A stretch of DNA of 33,389 bases, taken from positions 1-33,389 of the forward strand of contig JAHFAE010000024.1 in assembly GCA_023250675.1 (NCBI GenBank), in the 5' to 3' direction. This DNA comes from Oligoflexia bacterium (GTDB lineage Bacteria; Bdellovibrionota; Bdellovibrionia; JABDDW01). The position numbers and the translations under genes were made by a program. Positions 8,432 through 17,226 of this stretch are shown one piece after another. Each line of letters opens with the position of its first letter. Within the stretch, counting starts at the first letter, position 1. Below the pieces are notes generated by a model. The model did no database searches. It had not been told where the DNA came from and was given only the letters and a program-made list of their open reading frames with translations.

Positions 8432-9433
8432 CTACGGCGCCCTCCGAAATACAAATCGAGAAAGAAGAAGTTGTAAAAAATAAAGTGCAATGCCCCAAAA
8501 TAAATAGGCATCAAAAAGCTCCGTGTACTTCACATATTGATTGATTTGAATTTTTGTTTTTTCTAAAGAATCAATAGTAGCAAAGACTTTTATCAAGGCT
8601 TCTGTATCTACGGCTCTAAAAAATTTTCCGCCCGTTTCTTCTGCAGCAGTTTGTAGTAAGGTTTCATTCACCGTTGAGTGGATGGGTTGGTAGTGCTTAA
8701 ACTTGTTTCCGAATGCATCTGTAGAATAAACAGGTAATTGTGCCTGGCCGTTGACGCCGATACCGATGGTATAAACTTTAATACCGTAACCTTTGGCGAT
8801 ATCGATAGCGGTGTTGGGATCAATCGTACCCGTATTGCTCTCTCCGTCAGTTAATAAAACTACCACTCGACTTTTTGCCGTTGATTCTTTAAGCCTTGCA
8901 ACAGCATTGGCCAAGCCCACACCGATTGCTGTCCCTTGTTTAATATTGTCTGTTGTGACTGTATCGAGACTTTCAAATAAAACGTCATAATCAAGAGTTA
9001 ATGGGCACCTTGTGTAGGATTCTCCAGCAAAAATAATAAGACCTATTCGATCATTGCCACGACCTTGAATAAATTTATGAATGACAGACTTTGCTGCAGT
9101 AATTCGGTTAAGGGGGGTCATGTCTTCTATTTCCATGCTGTCAGACACATCGAGAACCAACATGATATCAATGCCCTCAACATTTTTATTTACTTTAGAA
9201 TTACTTTGCTGAGGCCTAGCGAGAGCAAAGACTGCAAATACAAGGGCCATGGTTTTTAAAATGATGGGAATAAAAGAGAGCTGGGCTCGCCAACCTGGAG
9301 TTACGTCCTTAATTAAAAGACCTGAGCTAAATTGCAAAGTGGCTCGGCTCTTTACGGTTCTAAATAAATTAAAAAGTAATGCTAATACAAAAACAAAGAT
9401 GAGGTAAAAAGCGAGAGGCGAGACCCATTTCAT
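8432..9433 (-). CDS. batA: BatA-like VWA membrane protein
   Basis: This 333-residue protein has the usual BatA layout: an N-terminal membrane helix, a second at about 58-75 followed by LARPQ, a VWA domain and a C-terminal membrane helix (LFDAYLFWGIALYFLQLLL). The MIDAS motif DVSDS lies at residues 95-99, with the T of KQGTAIGVG and the aspartate of LLTDGESNTG completing the metal site. In Bat operons such proteins are thought to assemble with MoxR and DUF58 partners in a chaperone-like role in envelope maturation. The start ATG overlaps the stop of the preceding gene (ATGA). It is complete and of normal length. Confidence 0.92.
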   Translation of the reverse strand: MKWVSPLAFYLIFVFVLALLFNLFRTVKSRATLQFSSGLLIKDVTPGWRAQLSFIPIILKTMALVFAVFALARPQQSNSKVNKNVEGIDIMLVLDVSDSMEIEDMTPLNRITAAKSVIHKFIQGRGNDRIGLIIFAGESYTRCPLTLDYDVLFESLDTVTTDNIKQGTAIGVGLANAVARLKESTAKSRVVVLLTDGESNTGTIDPNTAIDIAKGYGIKVYTIGIGVNGQAQLPVYSTDAFGNKFKHYQPIHSTVNETLLQTAAEETGGKFFRAVDTEALIKVFATIDSLEKTKIQINQYVKYTELFDAYLFWGIALYFLQLLLSRFVFRRAP

Positions 9434-10260
9434 CGAATGATCTCCCCAAAAAGTATGGCCCCAATTTTTGTCGATTCATCTAAGAGCTTTGAGCAATGTT
9501 CCGAAGTTGTTTCAATTTTTGCAAACTTAATTTGATCCAGTTCATAGAGCACCGTTCGAAGTGAACTTCCTGCATCTTGATAAAATTTTCGGTAGCGCTC
9601 TTGCAATATTAACATGAGTTCTTCGCTGGTGAGTTCTTCGGCTTGAATATGCAGCTGCTCGCCAATAGATGTTTTTAAAATATTTGTAAGCTCAAGAGCA
9701 AAGGTCTTGTATTCTCCCCGCTGATGATAACCTTGGGATTCTAACTTCCTCATTCTTGATTTGAATTTTTCGTCAGGCGTTAGGGGCCTAGATTCTTCTT
9801 GAAGTTTTGCCAACGCATTTCGTTCTTTAAGCCATTTCTTAGTTCTATAAATAATAAAACCTATTGCCGTTAAACCAACCACAATCCAAATAGCCCACCA
9901 CCACCACGGAGCTGGAACTTCGATGGGATCTACAATAGGAAAAGGCGTTGGCTGTTGTTGCTCTGTTTGAATAACAGAACTGACATGAATACTTAGAGGA
10001 GTCAGAGGCGTTTCACGACCATTTAATACTAGTTTAATTTGTTTTAATTCGTGATTCCCAACTCGGTAACTTGTTACTTCTTGAGTTAAGATTTGCCCAC
10101 CTATATGCGCTGGCCCTAAGAACTGCAAAGTATATGCTGGATTTGAATCAATATTTGTAAAACTAACTTTGGCGTCAGTTGCCACAGGCTCATCGAGCCT
10201 GCAAGCTAAATTTATTTTTTGACCAACGGTAATACTGGTTTCGCTTAACGAGCAGTTCAT
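9430..10260 (-). CDS. Single-TM protein of the Bat operon (DUF4381/BatE-like position)
   Basis: This 276-residue protein has no clear signal peptide. The N-terminal ~110 residues look like a beta-rich BatD-type sandwich (SETSITVGQKINLACRL). A proline-rich linker (PTPFPIVDPIEVPAPWW) and one membrane helix (WWAIWIVVGLTAIGFIIY) follow, then a basic helical cytoplasmic domain of ~130 residues. The arrangement matches the small membrane protein between DUF58 and BatA in many MoxR operons (DUF4381-type), but sequence similarity is not obvious by eye. Its start shares a base with the DUF58 stop (TAATG), and its stop overlaps batA by 4 bases. With no signal peptide, the N-terminal part may reach the periplasm through an earlier start or post-translational insertion. 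Confidence 0.8.
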   Translation of the reverse strand: MNCSLSETSITVGQKINLACRLDEPVATDAKVSFTNIDSNPAYTLQFLGPAHIGGQILTQEVTSYRVGNHELKQIKLVLNGRETPLTPLSIHVSSVIQTEQQQPTPFPIVDPIEVPAPWWWWAIWIVVGLTAIGFIIYRTKKWLKERNALAKLQEESRPLTPDEKFKSRMRKLESQGYHQRGEYKTFALELTNILKTSIGEQLHIQAEELTSEELMLILQERYRKFYQDAGSSLRTVLYELDQIKFAKIETTSEHCSKLLDESTKIGAILFGEIIR

Positions 10261-11129
10261 TAGCGATGCCTCGAAGAAAAAAACTTAATAAGAGGATCCA
10301 CAAATCCGTGAGACGTATCTACGTCAATCCGATCTACTTTTGATTTAGTAAGCTGTTGATCACGTAGAGTCTTAACTTTCTTATAGTGCTGTTCATATTG
10401 CCGACGAAAAGCCGAGCTTGATGTATCTACTGTAAATATTTCGCCCGTCTCTGCGTCTTGAATGTCGACAATCCCCATTTTGGGAAGTTGCTTTTCGGCA
10501 AAATCTTCAACGACAATGGCCACCACATCATGTTTTCGCGCCACAAGACTTAAACTACGCTCAAAACCTTGGGCTAAAAAGTCACTTAAAATAAATACCG
10601 TAGATTTCTTTTTAAGAAGACCTGTCAGAGTATCTAAAGCCAATTTAATATTTGTTTTTCGACCTTTTGGTTTAAAGTACAAAAGATCTCGCAAAATACG
10701 GTGAACATGTCCCCGGCCTTTTTTAGGGGGAACAAAATGTTCGACCTGATCGCTAAAAAGCAAGAGACCCACTCGATCATTATTTTTAGCCGCGGCAAAA
10801 GACAAGACGGCGGCAAGTTGCACGAGAACTTCACCTTTTAAAAAACTTCCACTGCCAAAATCCCCTGAACTACTCACATCAACGGCTAAAATAAGCGTGA
10901 GTTCTCGTTCTTCGTCATACCGTTTAACAAAAGGCTTGCCGGCCTTGGCAGTGAGATTCCAACTAATAGATCGAATGTCGTCGCCAGGTACGTATTCTCT
11001 GAAATCAGCAAATGTAAGGCCTCGGCCCTTGAAGACCGTGTGATACTCGCCCGCAAAAAGGTTATTCACCATCTTGCGTGTTGAAATCTCAAGGAGCTTT
11101 ACTTTCTTGAGAATCTCTTTAGGCAGCAT
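10260..11129 (-). CDS. DUF58 protein of the MoxR/Bat operon
   Basis: This 289-residue soluble protein carries the DUF58 signature: GRGLTFADFREYVPGDDIRSISWN, here split as FADFREYVPGDD and ISWNLTA, then KPFVKRYDEERE. A VWA-like fold follows with a degenerate MIDAS (DVSSS near residue 95). The family is almost always encoded next to MoxR AAA ATPases and is thought to be a MoxR partner or substrate adaptor. Four bases separate its ATG from the moxR stop, and it shares a base with the next gene. Length is normal for the short, membrane-free form of DUF58. Confidence 0.92.
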   Translation of the reverse strand: MLPKEILKKVKLLEISTRKMVNNLFAGEYHTVFKGRGLTFADFREYVPGDDIRSISWNLTAKAGKPFVKRYDEERELTLILAVDVSSSGDFGSGSFLKGEVLVQLAAVLSFAAAKNNDRVGLLLFSDQVEHFVPPKKGRGHVHRILRDLLYFKPKGRKTNIKLALDTLTGLLKKKSTVFILSDFLAQGFERSLSLVARKHDVVAIVVEDFAEKQLPKMGIVDIQDAETGEIFTVDTSSSAFRRQYEQHYKKVKTLRDQQLTKSKVDRIDVDTSHGFVDPLIKFFSSRHR

Positions 11130-11133
11130 GGGC

Positions 11134-12123
11134 TCATGGCACCTCTATTTTATTTAGAATCTCTCTAATCACTGCGTCTGATTTTGTTTCTTCGGCCTCA
11201 GCTTCGTAGGTCAATAGAATTCTATGTCTTAGAACATCGTAAGCAATAGACTTTACATCTTCTGGGGTCACAAATCCTCGCCCACGAATAAATGCGTGGG
11301 CCCGAGCGGCTTTGGTTAAACAAATAGTTGCTCGCGGTGATCCGCCTACATTGACAAGATTTGCAATAGACTCAAGGCCGTACTCGCGCGGTTGGCGGGT
11401 GGCCATCACAATAGAAATGATATATTGCTTCACCTTCTCATCGATATAAATACTTGTGACCAAATCCCGCGCTCTCATCAGCTCTTCTGGTGTGATCGTT
11501 CGGGTGATCTGGGGAATTTCTTTTTGGGTCATTCGATTTAAAACTTCCATCTCTTCGTCTTTTGTCGGATAGGTTACCAAGACTTTAAACATAAATCGAT
11601 CCATTTGGGCTTCAGGTAAGGGGTAAGTACCTTCTTGTTCCAAAGGATTTTGAGTTGCCAGAACTAAAAATGGTTCTTTAAGAGAATGGGTCTCTTCACC
11701 AATTGTCACTTGCTTTTCAGCCATAGCCTCTAACAATGCTGATTGAACTTTAGCCGGCGCACGATTTATCTCATCAGCTAAAACTATATTTGTAAAAATC
11801 GGCCCCTTCTTAACCGCAAATTCACCTGTTTTTTGATTAAAAATCATGGTACCGATTAAATCAGAAGGAAGTAAATCAGGAGTAAATTGCACTCGCTGAA
11901 AATCAAGATGAATGGCGTCGGCGATCGAACGAATCGTCAAAGTCTTTGCAAGACCCGGAACGCCCTCTAGCAAAACGTGACCTTCGGTGAGGAGACCCAT
12001 CAAGATTCTTTCAAGCATGGATCGTTGACCAACAACGACTTTGCCCACTTCGCCCAATAGTCGACTGACGAATTGGCTTTCTTTTTTGATATGCTCATTT
12101 AAGGCAAGAATATCCACCGACAT
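11134..12123 (-). CDS. moxR: MoxR-family AAA+ ATPase
   Basis: This 329-residue cytoplasmic AAA+ protein has Walker A GVPGLAKT (residues 54-61), Walker [12 protein letters not shown] (D117, E118), the sensor region [21 protein letters not shown] (ATQNP), and the C-terminal lid with VGGSPRA. MoxR proteins act as ATP-driven chaperones that mature or insert metal-dependent and VWA-containing proteins. Here it is the first gene of a seven-gene operon, and the partners are the DUF58 and BatA/B proteins. The ATG is preceded by AAGGAG at 6 bases, the best ribosome site of the operon. A TTGAAA-17-CATAAT promoter lies upstream. Confidence 0.95.
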   Translation of the reverse strand: MSVDILALNEHIKKESQFVSRLLGEVGKVVVGQRSMLERILMGLLTEGHVLLEGVPGLAKTLTIRSIADAIHLDFQRVQFTPDLLPSDLIGTMIFNQKTGEFAVKKGPIFTNIVLADEINRAPAKVQSALLEAMAEKQVTIGEETHSLKEPFLVLATQNPLEQEGTYPLPEAQMDRFMFKVLVTYPTKDEEMEVLNRMTQKEIPQITRTITPEELMRARDLVTSIYIDEKVKQYIISIVMATRQPREYGLESIANLVNVGGSPRATICLTKAARAHAFIRGRGFVTPEDVKSIAYDVLRHRILLTYEAEAEETKSDAVIREILNKIEVP

Positions 12124-12168
12124 AGATGCTCCTTCTTAAAGAAGAAAACTAAATTTGATCTTCAAATG

Positions 12169-12197
12169 ATTATGGTCGCCTAACCTATGATTTTCAA
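12169..12197 (-). promoter_or_regulatory. Predicted sigma-70 promoter of the moxR-bat operon
   Basis: Read on the minus strand: -35 TTGAAA (12197-12192), spacer of 17, -10 CATAAT (12174-12169). Predicted transcription start is near 12162, giving a leader of about 38 bases to the moxR ATG. It lies back to back with the htpX promoter. Confidence 0.55.
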
Positions 12198-12241
12198 TTA
12201 CCTTTTTCAAACTCGCCGCACCACCAATCTGGCGCCTCGCG

Positions 12242-12270
12242 TTGACAGATTTTTGTAGCAATCCCATATT
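12242..12270 (+). promoter_or_regulatory. Predicted sigma-70 promoter of the htpX operon
   Basis: A perfect -35 TTGACA (12242-12247) is followed after 17 bases by CATATT (12265-12270), a fair -10. The htpX ATG lies 25 bases further on, with an ACGAGG ribosome site between. Confidence 0.5.
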
Positions 12271-12295
12271 AGCGGCGTAAATAAACGAGGTAATT

Positions 12296-13132
12296 ATGGT
12301 GAATCACTTAAAGACTTTGCTTTATCTTTTGGCCCTAACAGCGCTTATTATGTTTTTAGGCGAAGCCATGGGTGGGCGGCAGGGTCTTCTCCTAGCCTTT
12401 ATATTTTCTCTTGGTCTAAATCTTATGAGCTATTTTTATAGCGACCAAATTGTTTTGTGGACCTATGGGGCCCGTTTGGTCGAAGGCACTGATCCCTATG
12501 GCCTTCAAGAAACAGTTGCCGCCCTTGCTGCTCGAGCTGGAATTCCCAAGCCAAAGGTTTATTTGATTCCTTCTGAAACCCCCAACGCTTTTGCGACGGG
12601 TCGCTCCCCCTATCATGCTTCAGTGGCTGCGACAGAAGGAATCTTGCAACTATTAACAAAAGAAGAAATGAAGGGTGTTTTAGCCCATGAACTAAGCCAC
12701 GTTTCTCATCGGGATACACTTTTAATGGCCGTTGCTGCGGTTTTGGGTTCGGTCATTATGTATTTAGCAAACATGTTTAAATGGGCCGCTATTTTTGGCC
12801 GCAGAGATGATCGAAATGAAAATGTAATCGGAACACTTTTCATTGCAATGTTTGCACCTTTGGCTGCAACTTTGATTCAGCTCGCCATGAGTCGAAGCCG
12901 AGAATATTTAGCCGATCACGGCGCTGTAGAACTCACCCACGATCCGCAAAGCTTGGCAAACGCCCTTTGGAAAATTCATAATTACGCTCAAGCCATGCCC
13001 ATGCCTGCAACACCAAGCACAGCTCATATGTTTATAATCAATCCGCTTTTTGGCGGTGGGATTAACTCGTTATTTAGCACCCATCCGCCCGTTCAAGAAA
13101 GAATTCGAAAATTAATAGGGAGAACATTGTGA
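12296..13132 (+). CDS. htpX: HtpX-type membrane zinc metalloprotease
   Basis: This 278-residue M48B protease has four hydrophobic segments, two at the N-terminus (residues about 5-45) and two after the catalytic motif. Zinc ligands are in HELSH (H131, H135) and the downstream glutamate of SREYLAD (E203). The PxVYLIPSETPNAFATG segment is typical of HtpX. The enzyme degrades damaged or misfolded inner-membrane proteins, with its active site on the cytoplasmic side. It starts an operon with DUF1844, degP-like, ispE and spoVG, and its TGA overlaps the next gene's GTG by 4 bases. The divergent position opposite moxR-bat joins two envelope quality-control systems. Confidence 0.95.
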   Translation: MVNHLKTLLYLLALTALIMFLGEAMGGRQGLLLAFIFSLGLNLMSYFYSDQIVLWTYGARLVEGTDPYGLQETVAALAARAGIPKPKVYLIPSETPNAFATGRSPYHASVAATEGILQLLTKEEMKGVLAHELSHVSHRDTLLMAVAAVLGSVIMYLANMFKWAAIFGRRDDRNENVIGTLFIAMFAPLAATLIQLAMSRSREYLADHGAVELTHDPQSLANALWKIHNYAQAMPMPATPSTAHMFIINPLFGGGINSLFSTHPPVQERIRKLIGRTL

Positions 13133-13413
13133 CAAATCAATTAGAAGCGTCGTTTGTAACACTTGCCATGTCTATTGCCTCATCAGCTGCCATGAGTTTG
13201 GGACTAGCCCCTGACCCCGGCACCAATAAGAGTGCGGTGAATATTGATCTAGCTCGATTCAACATTGATCTCTTAGACATGCTTCAGAAAAAAACTCAAG
13301 GCAATCTTGTCAAAGAAGAGAACGATTTCATGACCCGAGTTTTAGGTGATCTTAAATTGAAATTCGTGGAGGTAAGCAATAGTGAAAAGTCTACGGATAA
13401 GAAAAAGTCTTAG
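13129..13413 (+). CDS. DUF1844 family protein
   Basis: This 94-residue soluble protein begins at GTG (13129), overlapping the htpX stop as GTGA. The sequence has the DUF1844 pattern: LEASFVTLAMSIASSAAMSLGL, then DLARFNIDLLDMLQKKT and a helical tail ending in a lysine-rich KSTDKKKS. The family is small, of unknown function, and widespread in Deltaproteobacteria-related and other lineages. It overlaps the degP-like gene by 32 bases in another frame. Confidence 0.85.
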   Translation: MTNQLEASFVTLAMSIASSAAMSLGLAPDPGTNKSAVNIDLARFNIDLLDMLQKKTQGNLVKEENDFMTRVLGDLKLKFVEVSNSEKSTDKKKS

Positions 13414-14878
13414 TTTATTTTCTGCCATTACTGCGGTAGGGCTCTTAGCGTTTCCGCCTCACCTTTTAGCCCAATCCCCTAAGTCTTTAGGTAGCGGTGA
13501 AATGCTTCCTAAAAATCTATTTATTGAACTAGGCAAAAAAGTTAATCCAGCAGTCGTCAATATTTCCACGACACAAATTGTAAAACCCCAAATGCGTGGA
13601 GGGTTTGGATTTCCTGGGGAAAATCGCCGCGGCTTGCCGTTTGACCCTTTTGAAGAATTTTTTGGCGAAATGATGCCCCAAGGGGGGCCAGAGCAAAAGG
13701 TTACAAGCCTTGGTTCAGGTTTTATTATTGAGTCCAATGGACTTATTATTACTAATAATCACGTCATTCAGGATGCAAATGATATTCAAGTTCAGCTCAC
13801 TGAAAAATCTAAAGAGCATTATAAAGCCAAAGTCGTGGGTCACGATGCGCGAACCGATATTGCGTTAATCAAGATCAATATTGATCGAAAATTGCCAGTG
13901 GCTTTATTGGGCGATAGCGACCAGGTCGAAGTGGGCGAATGGGTTGCCGCATTCGGCAATCCATTTGGCCACGGTCATTCAATGACAAAAGGAATTATCT
14001 CGGCCAAAGAGCGAAATATCGATATGGAAGCGAGCTTTTTCCCATTTCTTCAAACCGACGCAAGCATTAACCCCGGCAATAGCGGCGGGCCCTTAGTCAA
14101 TGAAGCAGGAGAAGTCATAGGAGTGAATTCTGCCATCGATGCGCGAGCTCAAGGAATTGGCTTTGCCATACCTATTAATATAGTTAAAAAACTTCTCCCT
14201 GACTTAAAAACAAAAGGGAAAATCACCCGAGGATTTTTGGGAGTGGGGCTTGCTAATATTAATGAAAAGATGGTGAAGCAATTTAGACTTAAGAGCGACC
14301 GTGGTGCACTGATCGTCAATATTAATCCCGATTCACCCGCCGACCGGGCCGGCGTTCAGCCCTACGACATTGTCACTGAATTTAACGGCAAGGCTGTTGA
14401 GGATTCTAGGGCCCTTGCCAATGCAGTATCAGAGGCCAAAATCGGCGATACAGCTACACTTAGAATAATCAGAGAGGGTTCTCCAAGGACCATTAAGGTG
14501 AAAATTGCAGAGAGACCCAATGATGGAAAGATCATGGGTGAGCAAGAAGAAGATGAAGATGGTGGTAGGCCCGCGCCCGGCGCAAAGACACCTTTTCATT
14601 TGGGACTTGGTCTGGCTGATCTTACTCCCCAAATAGTTCGAGAACTTGAACTTCGCAATGCCCCCAAATACGGAGTGGTTGTTGTTGAAGTCAAACCCGG
14701 AAGTCTTGCGGATCAGGCGGGAATTCAACCGGGCGACATCATCTTAGATATAAATAAAAAACCCGTCAAATCTTCGGCTGAAGCCGTAAAAAAATTCAAA
14801 CCTGAGGGCAATAGCGTAAGAATTTTGCGGGGCCAGAATACGGTAATCGTATTTATGGGTGCTGACGGTGATCGTTAG
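13382..14878 (+). CDS. degP: Do-like periplasmic serine protease (DegP/HtrA family)
   Basis: This 498-residue protein has a signal peptide (SLFSAITAVGLLAFPPHLLAQ), a trypsin-like domain with catalytic His127 (TNNHVIQ), Asp159 (RTDIALIKI) and Ser234 (NPGNSGGP), and two PDZ domains (residues about 285-380 and 405-495, with GFLGVGL and FHLGLGLADLTP). The family is a periplasmic protease and chaperone for misfolded envelope proteins. The start is GTG at 13382, with GGAGG 9 bases upstream inside the DUF1844 gene. No nearby ATG would keep the signal peptide. It overlaps ispE by 20 bases. An acidic EQEEDEDGG stretch separates the PDZ domains. Confidence 0.93.
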   Translation: MKSLRIRKSLSLFSAITAVGLLAFPPHLLAQSPKSLGSGEMLPKNLFIELGKKVNPAVVNISTTQIVKPQMRGGFGFPGENRRGLPFDPFEEFFGEMMPQGGPEQKVTSLGSGFIIESNGLIITNNHVIQDANDIQVQLTEKSKEHYKAKVVGHDARTDIALIKINIDRKLPVALLGDSDQVEVGEWVAAFGNPFGHGHSMTKGIISAKERNIDMEASFFPFLQTDASINPGNSGGPLVNEAGEVIGVNSAIDARAQGIGFAIPINIVKKLLPDLKTKGKITRGFLGVGLANINEKMVKQFRLKSDRGALIVNINPDSPADRAGVQPYDIVTEFNGKAVEDSRALANAVSEAKIGDTATLRIIREGSPRTIKVKIAERPNDGKIMGEQEEDEDGGRPAPGAKTPFHLGLGLADLTPQIVRELELRNAPKYGVVVVEVKPGSLADQAGIQPGDIILDINKKPVKSSAEAVKKFKPEGNSVRILRGQNTVIVFMGADGDR

Positions 14879-15743
14879 AGCCCCGGCCAAAGTCAATTTG
14901 ACTTTAAAGATTTTGGGCAAACGAACTGATGGGTATCATTTTTTAGAGAGTCTTTTTACGCCTATTAGTATTTTTGATCAAATAGAGTTGACCCAGAGGC
15001 TTTCGGGGTCATCTGACGTGATTCGGTACAAGACACCTGAAGGTTTAAATTTAAGTTTTGAAAACGACATCATTGCTAAGACTTTGAAATTGTTTAGAGA
15101 AATTTCAGAGGTTCCTCCTCTGACTATAGATGTGGTCAAGACTATTCCTACCGGAGCCGGCCTTGGGGGCGGAAGCAGCAATGCCGCCGCCGTATTGTTG
15201 AGGGTTCAAGAACGTTGGGGCGATAATACCACCGCTTTACAACTTCCCGTTATTGCTGAAAAAACTGGGGCAGATGTGCCTTTTTTTCTTGAATCCAGGC
15301 CAGCACTGGTCAGTGGAATTGGCGAAAAAATCGATCCTTTCAATCTTGATTCGCTAAATCTCTTAGTTTGGAATCCCCCTTTTAAAATCCATACAACCGA
15401 AGCCTATGGCTGGTTTGACGATGATTGCGCATTGACACCGCGCCATGACAATGTTAACACTAGGAATAGTAGGTCCGAAGTCTCAGGAAGAAGACTTGGA
15501 ATTTCAAATATCGTAGATATGCTTCAAAACGATCTTGAAAAACCGGTGGAAGCGAGACACCCTGAGATTGCGGTCATGAAGAAGGCGCTGAGAAACTGGG
15601 GAGCGCTGGGTGCCCTGATGAGCGGAACTGGAAGTTCCGTTTATGGGATCTTTCGAAGTCCATTTGATGTGGAGAAAGCTCGAGAGAAGCTCAGGCTTGA
15701 ATTTTCAGACGATCACGTTTTTTTCATATGCAAGACCTTATAA
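14859..15743 (+). CDS. ispE: 4-diphosphocytidyl-2-C-methyl-D-erythritol kinase
   Basis: This 294-residue GHMP kinase phosphorylates CDP-methylerythritol in the MEP isoprenoid pathway. Motifs seen: APAKVNLTLKILGKRTDGYH at the N-terminus (substrate binding), the ATP loop TGAGLGGGSSNAAA, KTGADVPFF, and LMSGTGSSVYG near the C-terminus. Length is normal. Two GTG codons (14859 and 14868) could start it; both overlap the degP-like gene end. IspE supplies isoprenoid precursors and so, indirectly, the undecaprenyl carriers that the glycosyltransferases in this window would need. Spacing of 34 bases to spoVG suggests one transcript. Confidence 0.95.
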   Translation: MLTVIVRAPAKVNLTLKILGKRTDGYHFLESLFTPISIFDQIELTQRLSGSSDVIRYKTPEGLNLSFENDIIAKTLKLFREISEVPPLTIDVVKTIPTGAGLGGGSSNAAAVLLRVQERWGDNTTALQLPVIAEKTGADVPFFLESRPALVSGIGEKIDPFNLDSLNLLVWNPPFKIHTTEAYGWFDDDCALTPRHDNVNTRNSRSEVSGRRLGISNIVDMLQNDLEKPVEARHPEIAVMKKALRNWGALGALMSGTGSSVYGIFRSPFDVEKAREKLRLEFSDDHVFFICKTL

Positions 15744-15777
15744 ATTAACGTGGCAACGCTACAGCAGGGAGAACAAC

Positions 15778-16116
15778 ATGGATATCACCGAAGTTAAAGT
15801 ATTCCCCGTTAACGAAGAACGACTCAAAGCCTATGTGACAATCACCATTGATAATTGCTTCGTGGTTCGTGATCTCAAGGTCATCAATGGTAACAACGGA
15901 TTATTTGTGGCCATGCCCAGCAAGAAACGCAAAGATGGTCAATTTAAAGATATAGCCCACCCATTAAATAATGAAACCCGCGAAGTTATCGAAAACCGAA
16001 TTTTTGAAGTTTACGAAACTGAACTTAAAAAAATGGGGCAAACACTTCAACAAATGACCATTGCAAAAACCACTTCTCCAGACTATGACCTAGCAGACGA
16101 CGACGGTCGTCGATAA
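15778..16116 (+). CDS. spoVG: SpoVG-family RNA/DNA-binding regulator
   Basis: This 112-residue protein starts MDITEVKVFP and continues with AYVTITIDNCFVVRDLKVING and FVAMPSKKRKDG, a very clear SpoVG sequence, with the usual helical tail and an acidic C-terminus (DYDLADDDGRR). SpoVG proteins bind nucleic acids and regulate gene expression in firmicutes, spirochaetes and Bdellovibrio relatives. I chose ATG 15778, which has an AGGGAG ribosome site. A longer open frame reaching back to 15643 overlaps ispE and gives an N-terminus unlike the family. The tRNA-Gln gene follows within 20 bases. Confidence 0.95.
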   Translation: MDITEVKVFPVNEERLKAYVTITIDNCFVVRDLKVINGNNGLFVAMPSKKRKDGQFKDIAHPLNNETREVIENRIFEVYETELKKMGQTLQQMTIAKTTSPDYDLADDDGRR

Positions 16117-16134
16117 TCAAAATTTGATTTCTGC

Positions 16135-16209
16135 TGGGGCGTAGACAAGCGGTAAGTCAACGGATTTTGATTCCGTCATGCGAAGGTTCGAATCCTTCCG
16201 CCCCATCCA
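16135..16209 (+). tRNA. tRNA-Gln (anticodon TTG)
   Basis: A 75-base cloverleaf: acceptor TGGGGCG (16135-16141) pairs with CGCCCCA (16199-16205), the D arm contains GACAAGCGGTAAGTC, the anticodon stem ACGGA/TCCGT encloses TTTTGAT with TTG at 16167-16169, and the T arm is GAAGG-TTCGAAT-CCTTC. The discriminator base is T and CCA is encoded (16207-16209). It lies 18 bases after spoVG and is probably processed from the same transcript. Confidence 0.96.
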
Positions 16210-16228
16210 ATAGTAAGTTAACAGTTCT

Positions 16229-16246
16229 CAAACCGCTTCGGATTTG
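16229..16246 (+). terminator. Weak hairpin after tRNA-Gln
   Basis: CAAACCG-CTT-CGG(A)TTTG forms a 7-pair stem with one bulge, 20 bases after the tRNA. No real T-run follows, so a terminator role is only possible. The rest of the space up to the mscS stop at 16314 holds nothing else I can identify. Confidence 0.2.
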
Positions 16247-16313
16247 ACATTTAGTAATTGCTTTTCGCAGGCTCATGCTTTCATAACCGAAGAGAATAGA
16301 AAACATTTTGAAG

Positions 16314-17117
16314 TTACGTTGTCGTTTTATGCAGTGACGGTAAGGCATGAGCTGGCTCAAATCCACCAGCTAGCAAAATCCCTTTGCCTTGTACGGTCAA
16401 ATCCGACATGAATTCAAATTGTGAACGGCTGTCGTTAACATATGCCCGCAAAATATAATGGGTCGCCCAGGGAAGTTCTTTGACAGTCACTTTTATGGCT
16501 TTGTTGCTAACAATTAGATGATGGCTCTTTGCAAGATTCAACAGAAGATCTCGAGCTTTCGATGCATCGTGATTCGGATAAAGGTAAAATGAGATATTAC
16601 ACATGAGCTCATGACTTCCTGAGCTGGAATTGCGAATAGTATTATTCCAAATTTTACTGTGGGGAATCACGATCTCAGTATCATCAATTGTTTTAAGCAT
16701 CACCGCACGGAATCCCATTTTCACAATTTCACCATAATTTTCGCCAGTGTCTATCCAGTCCCCAACACGATAGGTACCCTCGAAGAGAATTACTATGCCT
16801 GCAATCAGACTGCTAATATAATCCTTGAATGAAAATCCGATGGCAAGTGCAGCACCACCCAATATGGCGAACATGTTTTCTCGAGTCGGATGGATAATTT
16901 GGGGAACAATGATCCACAAAGCTATCAAAAGAATTCCCAAACGAAGGATTGGAATCCAAGGCAGGAGATATGGTCGCGCTTTCGCTGGTAGAGTCCTCGA
17001 AACGAAATGGGCCAAATAACGAACAAATATCTGGAGGCACCAGGCGCCCAGAGCAACCAGCACTATCGTGGCAAAATCAATGCCTTCCCACTCACGAATA
17101 ATTGAATCAAATTTCAT
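16314..17117 (-). CDS. MscS-family mechanosensitive ion channel
   Basis: This 267-residue protein has three N-terminal membrane helices. The third is glycine/alanine-rich and pore-lining (AILGGAALAIGFSFKDYISSLIAG), and the beta domain follows with FEGTYRVGDWIDTG, GEIVKMGFRAVMLKTIDDTEIVIPHSK (conserved IPHSKIWNN) and a C-terminal alpha/beta domain. MscS channels open under membrane tension and release solutes during osmotic downshock. The start ATG has GGAGG 5 bases upstream. It is transcribed alone, facing the tRNA gene. Length and motifs indicate an intact short MscS. Confidence 0.93.
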   Translation of the reverse strand: MKFDSIIREWEGIDFATIVLVALGAWCLQIFVRYLAHFVSRTLPAKARPYLLPWIPILRLGILLIALWIIVPQIIHPTRENMFAILGGAALAIGFSFKDYISSLIAGIVILFEGTYRVGDWIDTGENYGEIVKMGFRAVMLKTIDDTEIVIPHSKIWNNTIRNSSSGSHELMCNISFYLYPNHDASKARDLLLNLAKSHHLIVSNKAIKVTVKELPWATHYILRAYVNDSRSQFEFMSDLTVQGKGILLAGGFEPAHALPSLHKTTT

Positions 17118-17226
17118 GACGACCTCCGCAGCAAGTTCGCACAGCAGGCTTAAGGTGTCGTTTGAATTGATCTAAATCCTTTATTATGGACTCCGAAACA
17201 AAATCAGGTTAATTGATAAGTTAAAT

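Noticed and set aside
15643-15777. Longer N-terminus for spoVG
   Set aside because: The extension lies inside ispE in another frame and does not resemble SpoVG; the ATG at 15778 has its own ribosome site.
16157-16366. Minus-strand frame across the tRNA-Gln gene (contains GAEGFEPSHDG)
   Set aside because: It is the antisense of the tRNA, a frequent mis-annotated product; no ribosome site or independent support.
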